In this document: positions 58,024 to 64,000 of the stretch, one piece after another
How the letters are laid out: every line of letters starts with the position of its first letter
Numbering within the stretch: position 1 is the stretch's first letter
Assembly (NCBI GenBank): GCA_036496585.1
Contig: DASXLB010000022.1
Span: 124,001-188,000 of the forward strand
Origin: Vicinamibacterales bacterium
GTDB lineage: Bacteria; Acidobacteriota; Vicinamibacteria; Vicinamibacterales; 2-12-FULL-66-21
DNA length: 64,000 nt
Direction: 5' to 3'
Program-made: the position numbers and the translations under genes
Notes under the pieces: generated by a model
The model's input: only the letters and a program-made list of their open reading frames with translations
Databases searched by the model: none
What the model was told of the DNA's origin: nothing

Positions 58024-60170
58024 CCTGCCGAACCCGCTCGCTGTCGCTGGTCGCGGCCGCGGCGTTGGCGCTCACCGCCTGCAATACCGATCCGCACGCC
58101 CGCGCGGCCGCTGCCATGCAGAAGGGGGATGCGTACCGGGCGCAGCAGAAATACCCCGAGGCCGCGATCGAATATCGGCGGGCCATCCAGTCGGAGCCGG
58201 CCCGCGCCGACGCGCACGCGCGGCTCGCAGAGGTTTACCTGGCGGCGGGCGAGCCGCTCAAGGCGTATCCGGAGTTCGTTCGCGCCACCGATCTCGACAG
58301 CAACAACCTCGACGCCGAGGTGAAGGCCGGCAACATCCTGCTGATGATGGGCCGCTTCGAGGACGCCAGCCATCGCGCTGATCTGGTGCTGTCGCGTGAT
58401 CCGCGCAACGTCGCAGCCTACATTCTTCGCGGCACGGCGCTCGCCGGTCTCAACGAACCGGGCCGGGCCGTGCGGGAGATGGAGCAGGCACTGGCCATCG
58501 ATCCGGAGAACGCGGCCGCGTATACCGCGCTCGGCCGTGCGCAATGGGCTTCGGGACGCCGCGACGCGGCGGCCCAGTCGCTCGATCGGGCCGTGGCGCT
58601 CGCGCCCTCCTCGGTCGACGCGCGGCTCTCGCGCGCCAACTTCCTGTGGGCGGCCGGCGACAAGGCCGCGGCGGAGCGCGACCTGCTCGGCGCGCTTGCG
58701 CTCGGCGGCAACACCGATCTGGCGCATCGCGCGCTCGCACTCTTCTACCTGGAATCGGGCCGCGCGGCGGAGGCAGAGCCGCACTTCCGCGCGCTCGCGG
58801 GCACACCAGACGGTGCGCTGGCGCTCGTCGATTACTACACGGGCGTCGGGCGGCTCGACGCGGCGCTGCAGACAGCCCAGACAGTGCACGCGCCGCCGCG
58901 GGCCGAGCGCGGTGCGCGGATCCGGATCGCCGCCATCCGGCAGCGCCAAGGCAAGAAGGCCGAGGCGCTGGCCATCGCCGATGGGCTCCTGAAAGATGAC
59001 GCGCACGACGTGGAGGCGCGGTTGTTGCGGGCGCGGCTGTTGCTCGCGTCGGGCCAGGGTGACGCCGCCGCGCAGGAAGCGGGCCGCGCGGCGGCCGACG
59101 ACCCATCCTCGGCGTCGGCGGCGTACACGGTCGGTCTGGCGGCGCTGCAGCGGCACGATGCGCCCGGCGCCGAAGCGGCGTTCGAAAAGACGCTTTCGCT
59201 CAATCCACGCGCCTCCGCCGCTCAGATGCAACTCGCGCGGCTGCGCCTGGCCCGCGGCGATGCCGACGGCGCCGTGCGAGCGGCCGAGAGCGCCGCCGCA
59301 GCCAGGCGCGGCGACCCCGACGCGACGGTCCTCTTCGCCCGGGCGTTACGCGCCAGCGGCGACGTCGAGCGCGCCCGCCGGGAACTCTCGGCGTTGCCGT
59401 CGCGCGCGCCGCAGGTGGAAGTGGAGCGCGCGATGACGGAAGTGGCGGCCGGCCATCTCGCCGACGCAAGAGCGATCGTGCTGCGCGCACTCAACAGCAG
59501 TCCGCGCGACGAATCGGTGCGGGCCGCCGTCCTGGCTGTCGATCTCGCCGGGGGCGACCTCGCCGGCGCGCGCCGCCGCGTCGCCGCCTGGCTGGCGGCG
59601 GGTGACGACGCCTCGACCGAGGTGCTCGCCGCCCGAGTCGATCTGGCGGCGCATGACGACGCGTCGGCCGAACGACGTCTTCTGCAGACGGTGCAGACCG
59701 CTCCGGATCGCGCCGACGTCTACGAGCTGCTTGCCCAGATTGCGACGCGCCAGGGCAACATCGGCGCCGCCGTCAGCCGCTACCGCGATGCCGCCGCGCG
59801 TGTGCCCGACCCCACCGGCCCCGCCACCCTCGCCGGCATCCTGCTCGAGGCGGGGCACGACACCGCCGGCGCGCGCGCACAGTACGAGGCCGTTCTGGCG
59901 CGCGACCCGCACGCCGGGATCGCCGCCAACAATCTGGCGTGGCTCCTGGCCGACGCCGGCGATCTCGATCGCGCGGCGCGATTGGCGCAGGTCGCGGTCG
60001 ACTCGCTGCACGGACGCCCCGAAGCGCACGACACGCTCGGCTATGTCTACCTGAAGATGGGACGGGCGTCGGATGCGGCGGCGGCGTTCGCCTGGGCGCT
60101 CTCGCTCGCCCCGGGGAACACGACCTATAAGGCGCATGCCGCGCAGGCCCACGCCGCGCTGGGCCGCTGA
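58020..60170 (+). CDS. TPR-repeat lipoprotein of the exosortase system (PrsT-like)
   Basis: The 716-residue protein has a lipoprotein signal (LVAAAALALTAC, Cys at 21) and then tetratricopeptide repeats along its whole length, for example KGDAYRAQQKYPEAAIEYRR, AYTALGRAQWASGRRDAAAQ and AHDTLGYVYLKMGRASDAAA. It resembles PrsT, the large TPR lipoprotein found beside exosortase genes, which is proposed to scaffold export or assembly. It is coupled to epsI by an ATGA overlap. The frame extends upstream to 57522 inside epsI, but the lipoprotein start is at 58020. Confidence 0.88.
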   Translation: MTCRTRSLSLVAAAALALTACNTDPHARAAAAMQKGDAYRAQQKYPEAAIEYRRAIQSEPARADAHARLAEVYLAAGEPLKAYPEFVRATDLDSNNLDAEVKAGNILLMMGRFEDASHRADLVLSRDPRNVAAYILRGTALAGLNEPGRAVREMEQALAIDPENAAAYTALGRAQWASGRRDAAAQSLDRAVALAPSSVDARLSRANFLWAAGDKAAAERDLLGALALGGNTDLAHRALALFYLESGRAAEAEPHFRALAGTPDGALALVDYYTGVGRLDAALQTAQTVHAPPRAERGARIRIAAIRQRQGKKAEALAIADGLLKDDAHDVEARLLRARLLLASGQGDAAAQEAGRAAADDPSSASAAYTVGLAALQRHDAPGAEAAFEKTLSLNPRASAAQMQLARLRLARGDADGAVRAAESAAAARRGDPDATVLFARALRASGDVERARRELSALPSRAPQVEVERAMTEVAAGHLADARAIVLRALNSSPRDESVRAAVLAVDLAGGDLAGARRRVAAWLAAGDDASTEVLAARVDLAAHDDASAERRLLQTVQTAPDRADVYELLAQIATRQGNIGAAVSRYRDAAARVPDPTGPATLAGILLEAGHDTAGARAQYEAVLARDPHAGIAANNLAWLLADAGDLDRAARLAQVAVDSLHGRPEAHDTLGYVYLKMGRASDAAAAFAWALSLAPGNTTYKAHAAQAHAALGR

Positions 60171-60304
60171 TCGGATTCCGCAGATCGTCCGCTCGTCCGG
60201 TGTCTCGAAATCTGCGTACGATCCGGCCATCTGATGATCGGGGCTCGAGTTTCCCAGGAAAATCGACGCAGACGGCCTGAACCCGCGTTTGCACCCGTGT
60301 CGGC

Positions 60305-61807
60305 ATGCTTGCGCGCGTCCGGTCGGCGGCGGTGATCGGCATCGAGGCCTTTCCCGTCACCATCGAAGTGGACGTCTCGTATGGTCTGCCCGGCTTCACG
60401 GTCGTCGGCCTGCCCGACGCGATCGTGCGTGAGAGCCGCGATCGCATCCGCAGTGCGATCCGCAACTCGGGGTACGAATTCCCGAAGCACCGCATCACCG
60501 TGAACCTCGCGCCCGCCGACATGCGCAAGGCGGGCGCATCCTACGACCTGCCGATCGCGCTCGCCGTTCTGGCAACGTGCGGGCCGGTGCAGCGGCGGGA
60601 CGTCGTGGAGGTGCTGATCGTCGGGGAGCTGTCACTCGACGGGGCGATCCAGACGGCGCGCGGCGTCCTGCCGATTGCGATCGCTGCGCGGCGCCAGCGC
60701 ATTCCGGGGCTGCTGCTGCCGGCCGCCAACGGCCCCGAAGCCGCGGTCGTCGAAGGGCTCGAGCTGTTTCCGGTGGGCTCGCTGGTGGAGGCAGTCGCGG
60801 CGCTCAACGTGCCGATCCCGGTGACGCTGGCGGCCCAGCCGCCGGGAGCCGCGCCGGAGAACATCCACGGCGACTTCGCCGACGTGCGGGGCCAGGCGCT
60901 CGCCAAGCGCGCGCTCGAGATCGCCGCCGCCGGCGGTCACAACGTGTTGCTCTCGGGCCCGCCGGGATCCGGCAAGACGATGATGGCGAAGCGGGCGGCC
61001 GGCATCCTGCCGTCGCTCACGTTCGACGAGTCGCTCGAAGTGACGGCGATTCACTCGGTAGCGGGACTGCTCGAGGGGGCCGCGGGTCTCGTGCGGGCGC
61101 GGCCGTTCCGCGCGCCGCATCACACGATCTCGGACGTGGCGCTGGTCGGCGGAGGCCCGAACCCGCGGCCGGGCGAGATCAGCCTCGCCCACAACGGCGT
61201 GTTGTTCCTCGACGAGATGCCGGAGTTCAGCCGGCACGTACTCGAGGTGCTGCGCCAGCCGCTCGAGGACGGGATGGTGCGCATCTCGCGCGCGCAGCGG
61301 ACGGCAACCTTTCCGGCGCGCTTCGTGCTCATCGGCGCGATGAACCCGTGTCCGTGCGGGTTTCTCGGCGATCCGCGCCGGCCCTGCCGCTGCACGCCAG
61401 GGCAGATCGATCGCTACGCCGCCAGGCTCTCGGGGCCGTTGCGCGATCGGATCGACCTCACCGTGACGGTGGCGGCGCTGCCGACGGGCGATTTGATGGG
61501 AGAAACGGCCGAAGAAGCCACGGCGGCGATCCGTGCGCGCGTCGAGCGGGCGCGTCGTCTCCAGGCGGTTCGCGGGGAGGAGACCCGCGCAACCGTCAAC
61601 GCGCGGCTCGCCGGACGCGCGCTGCGCCGCGTCTGCGCGCTCGACGCGCGCACGATGGAGCTGCTGCATGGAGCGGTCGAGCGACTCGGGTTGAGCGCGC
61701 GCGCGTTCGATCGGATCCTGCGGGTGGCGAGGACGATCGCGGATCTATGGGAATCGGACAGGGTGCAGTTCGACCACGTCGCCGAGGCGCTGCAGTTCAG
61801 AAGTTAG
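60305..61807 (+). CDS. comM: Mg-chelatase-like AAA+ helicase ComM/YifB
   Basis: ComM is a hexameric branch-migration helicase that extends recombination during natural transformation. The 500-residue protein has the N-terminal ChlI-like domain (VDVSYGLPGFTVVGLPDAIV), a Walker A GPPGSGKTMMAKRAAG, Walker B GVLFLDEMPEF, the cysteine-rich NPCPCGFLGDPRRPCRCTP and LRDRIDLTVTV. The C-terminal helical domain ends DHVAEALQFRS. With the ComEA-like gene at 31644 it hints at transformation ability, though ComM occurs widely. Confidence 0.93.
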   Translation: MLARVRSAAVIGIEAFPVTIEVDVSYGLPGFTVVGLPDAIVRESRDRIRSAIRNSGYEFPKHRITVNLAPADMRKAGASYDLPIALAVLATCGPVQRRDVVEVLIVGELSLDGAIQTARGVLPIAIAARRQRIPGLLLPAANGPEAAVVEGLELFPVGSLVEAVAALNVPIPVTLAAQPPGAAPENIHGDFADVRGQALAKRALEIAAAGGHNVLLSGPPGSGKTMMAKRAAGILPSLTFDESLEVTAIHSVAGLLEGAAGLVRARPFRAPHHTISDVALVGGGPNPRPGEISLAHNGVLFLDEMPEFSRHVLEVLRQPLEDGMVRISRAQRTATFPARFVLIGAMNPCPCGFLGDPRRPCRCTPGQIDRYAARLSGPLRDRIDLTVTVAALPTGDLMGETAEEATAAIRARVERARRLQAVRGEETRATVNARLAGRALRRVCALDARTMELLHGAVERLGLSARAFDRILRVARTIADLWESDRVQFDHVAEALQFRS

Positions 61808-61896
61808 TGGAGAGTCGGCAGTGGGGAAGCAGGGAGCGCGGAATCGGGATGAATCGCCGCGATCCTCGCCAGGCTCATCCAGCGCGCTCGTTGTCA

Positions 61897-61911
61897 GGAC
61901 TCGCTGAGTCC
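61897..61911. terminator. Short hairpin between convergent comM and the transglycosylase gene
   Basis: GGACTC-GCT-GAGTCC is a perfect 6-base-pair stem with a 3-base loop in the 122-base convergent spacer. It lacks a U-tract. Confidence 0.3.
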
Positions 61912-61929
61912 CGGCGACTGCGCACGGCC

Positions 61930-63651
61930 TTAGTGGTGGCTCGCCTTCGGCGTCACGATCTTCAACTTCGTCCCAGGCGCGATCCGGTTGCTCGACAGGC
62001 GATTCCAGCTCTTGATCTTCGCCACGGTCGTATCGAACAGCTGGGCAATCGTGGAGAGCGTGTCGCCCTGTTTCACCTTGTAAGTGACCGCGACACTCCT
62101 GGCCGGTTGGCTGGCTGTGAGGGTGGGCGCGGGATCGGCGAGACTGCGAGACGCCACGGTTGACGGCGCGGCCCGTTCGCTGCGTGCGGAGAGGGTCGTC
62201 GCGGGCGCGCGCGGAATGATCAGCTCCTGTCCGGCGCGCAGATGCGTCTTCACCGACAGGTTGTTGGCTTCGGCGACCTCGGCTCGCGACACACCGAACC
62301 GGCGTCCCACGGTCAGCAGCGTCTCGCCGTTCTTGACCGTGTACCACTTGAACGCGCTGAAATCGGCCGGCGCTGCCTCGGCGAGCCGCGCCGCAAGCCG
62401 GTCGGCGGTGCCGACCGGCACCTTCACTTCGTAGTTCGGAGACTTCGCCGGGGTCGTCCACCGACGCAACTCGGGGTTGAGCTGCTGAATGTCGTCAACG
62501 CTCGTCCCCGTCCATTCGGCGACGCGCCGCAGGTCGATGGCCTGCGGGACGGCGACTTTCTCGTAGCCGTTGGGTTCGGCGGCGGCGATCTCGAAGCCGT
62601 ACTGCGCGGGGTTCCTGCCGATGATCATCGCCGCCAGGATGAGCGGGACGTACTCACGCGTTTCCTTCGGCAGCCACTTCGGCGTCGAGGAAAGTCTCCA
62701 GAAGTCGTCCACTCCCGAACGCTTCATCGCCCGCGACACCCGGCCGGGACCGCCGTTGTACGCGGCCAGCACCATGTTCCAGTCGCCGTCGAACATCGTG
62801 CTCAGCGTCTTCAGGTAGTGAGCCGCCGCGAGGGTGGCCTTCTCGGGATCGGATCGCTCGTCGACGAACCAGTCGATTTTCAGGTCGTGTTCCTGCGCGG
62901 TGCCCTTCATGAACTGCCAGGGCCCCTTGGCGTTGGCTTTCGACAGCGCGTTGGTCTTGAACGAGCTCTCGATGATCGGGATATAGGCGAGATCGAGCGG
63001 GAGTCCCTCTGCGCGGAAAACGTTCTGGATCATCGGCAGGTACTTCGCGCCGCGTTCGAGGCTCTCCTGAATGTAGTCGCGCAGCCGCCCCTGGAAGACT
63101 TCCACGTACGACAGGACCTTCGGGTTGTCGGGAATCGGGATGTCGTGGGCGTTCTGCAGGAAATCGGCCTTCACCGCCGCCTCGGTCGCCGGGCCCGGAA
63201 CCGCGACCGGGAAGGTGGTCGCGTTCTTCAGCAGCTCGTCAATGGGGGCGGCCTCGACTCTCTGCTCGACGAAGCCGTCACCCTGGGCGAGCGCGGTCAC
63301 TTCGTAGGCGTTGATCCGGTCGATCAACCGATCGAAGTGTTCGCGCAGCCGCGCATCGGTGCGGGCGCCGTAGGGGGCCGCGAGCAGCACGTCAACGGCG
63401 CGATCGAAGTCCTGGCGCGCCTTCTCGAGATGCCCGGCCTTCAGTTCGTGTTCGCCGGCCTGGAAATGGTCGTCGGACGTGGCAATCAGCAGTTCGACCG
63501 GATCGATGAGCGGCTTGGGAGTGGGCAGCGGCGCAGGTGCGGCCGGCACCGCCGCTGCGGCCGGAGGGGTCGACGGGACCTGCGGGCGTGAATTGGCCCC
63601 GCACGCGCCTACCAGCAGACAGAGCCCGACTCCGAACGTCGTTCGCATCAT
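61930..63651 (-). CDS. mltD: Lytic murein transglycosylase with LysM repeats (MltD-like)
   Basis: The 573-residue lipoprotein (FGVGLCLLVGAC, Cys at 17) cleaves peptidoglycan glycan strands. The SLT domain has the catalytic Glu in LAYIPIIESSFKTNALSKA, then AKGPWQFMKGTAQEHDLKID and AAYNGGPGRVSRAMKRSG. Two LysM domains follow: YTVKNGETLLTVGRRFGVSR and YKVKQGDTLSTIAQLFDTTV. The N-terminal Pro/Ala stretch and a helical segment precede the SLT domain. Starts at 63651 and 63648 are adjacent ATGs; either gives a valid lipoprotein. The upstream frame to 63717 is not needed. Confidence 0.9.
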   Translation of the reverse strand: MMRTTFGVGLCLLVGACGANSRPQVPSTPPAAAAVPAAPAPLPTPKPLIDPVELLIATSDDHFQAGEHELKAGHLEKARQDFDRAVDVLLAAPYGARTDARLREHFDRLIDRINAYEVTALAQGDGFVEQRVEAAPIDELLKNATTFPVAVPGPATEAAVKADFLQNAHDIPIPDNPKVLSYVEVFQGRLRDYIQESLERGAKYLPMIQNVFRAEGLPLDLAYIPIIESSFKTNALSKANAKGPWQFMKGTAQEHDLKIDWFVDERSDPEKATLAAAHYLKTLSTMFDGDWNMVLAAYNGGPGRVSRAMKRSGVDDFWRLSSTPKWLPKETREYVPLILAAMIIGRNPAQYGFEIAAAEPNGYEKVAVPQAIDLRRVAEWTGTSVDDIQQLNPELRRWTTPAKSPNYEVKVPVGTADRLAARLAEAAPADFSAFKWYTVKNGETLLTVGRRFGVSRAEVAEANNLSVKTHLRAGQELIIPRAPATTLSARSERAAPSTVASRSLADPAPTLTASQPARSVAVTYKVKQGDTLSTIAQLFDTTVAKIKSWNRLSSNRIAPGTKLKIVTPKASHH

Positions 63652-64000
63652 GCGTTGAGCACTCCCGTGGGACTTCGACGGTGACCCGCTGCAAGCGTCT
63701 TGCCCTGCACAGGTCAACAGGTAGCTGGGCGGTCAGAATACCAACCGGCCGCGCGGCCGGTCAACCGTAAAACCAAGCGACTCAACAATAAGCAGAATCG
63801 TCCGCTGTCACACCTTTGGGAGGCCTTCAGCCCGATTTCCCGAGTGGCCGAGGCTCCCGGGCATCGCCACCGTGAAGGTCTTACCGGGGCCACTGCGCCT
63901 GGACGAAGACCCGATGCTGTTCGCCGAGGTCCCTCGCCGCCGGCGTAACGATTGTGCGCTCGCCGATTACAATTCTGCGCGCCTGGCGAACCGCCTGGCG
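63652..64000. other. Non-coding tail of the window
   Basis: I see no supportable gene in these 349 bases. They hold an 18-base perfect palindrome (63744-63761, ACCGGCCGCGCGGCCGGT) upstream of the transglycosylase gene. A TACAAT element lies at 63968-63973 on the plus strand and could serve a gene that starts just beyond the window. Confidence 0.5.

Noticed and set aside
63830..63880. GAGTGGCCGAGG resembling a tRNA-Leu/Ser D-loop
   Set aside because: No acceptor stem, anticodon arm or T-arm (GGTTCGAATCC-type) can be placed around it. No other tRNA was found in the window.
63700..63948. 82-codon plus-strand frame at the window end
   Set aside because: Composition is basic and Pro-rich with no signal, motif or start context, and it overlaps a palindrome and the likely transglycosylase promoter.

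Overview
This GC-rich window comes from the chromosome of a Gram-negative bacterium. It encodes an M23 murein peptidase, an MltD-type transglycosylase, outer-membrane barrels, lipoproteins, an exosortase/PEP-CTERM set, pseudopilin genes and a bacterial type A RNase P RNA. The mix (ten-Asp-box BNR protein, orphan LarC, PEP-CTERM set, small VTGCL-type exported proteins) suggests Acidobacteriota, perhaps Vicinamibacteria. That placement is inference from gene content and was not tested by alignment. I see no insertion sequence, prophage, CRISPR array, rRNA or tRNA.

Layout. 1-6557: a GT4 glycosyltransferase missing one 5' base, ttcA, an exported barrel-like protein, a large BNR protein and a small Ig-like lipoprotein. 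6695-10596 (minus): a formylglycine-generating-enzyme-like protein, an outer-membrane protein and glpD. 10633-18853: a methyltransferase, dapF, radC (minus), a DUF4398-like lipoprotein, larC, metG with a C-terminal tRNA-binding domain, tatD and a polyprenyl synthase. 18875-25152: an archaeal-type ornithine cyclodeaminase-like protein divergent from ligA, then an HtrA protease and an NtrC-type regulator. rnpB lies at 25173-25598. 25701-31327: an FG-GAP-like exported protein, a B12-binding radical SAM protein, a sugar epimerase, an unknown exported protein and a GT-C membrane glycosyltransferase.

31644-38550 is the most distinctive block. Nine same-strand genes, mostly overlapping by 1-8 bases, encode a ComEA-like protein, a type II pseudopilin, a PilZ protein, a sigma54-family AAA+ regulator with an altered GAFTGA loop, a 68-residue exported twin-CX6C peptide, a lipoprotein, an ABC permease, an ABC ATPase and a carboxypeptidase-regulatory-like protein. 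A -24/-12-like element and a foldable leader lie upstream. I do not recognise this as a described system.

38620-46063: the glycine cleavage operon gcvT-gcvH-gcvP, a class IV aminotransferase (minus), the NAD(P)HX repair enzyme and tsaE. 46195-49782: three small exported paralogues sharing VTGCL / RVEV-G / C-terminal Cys motifs, mixed with a GH-A-like protein and two small ORFs. 49848-55431 (minus): guaB, secA and an M23 peptidase. 55587-60170: a compact exosortase locus (64-residue candidate substrate, PEP-CTERM protein, exosortase, EpsI, TPR lipoprotein). 60305-63651: comM and a convergent LysM transglycosylase.

Two patterns cut across the window. Many genes have a TANNNT -10-like hexamer 6-11 bases before the start codon and no Shine-Dalgarno, which suggests leaderless transcripts. 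Several spacers carry short degenerate tandem-word arrays with 6-9 base periods placed directly at gene starts.
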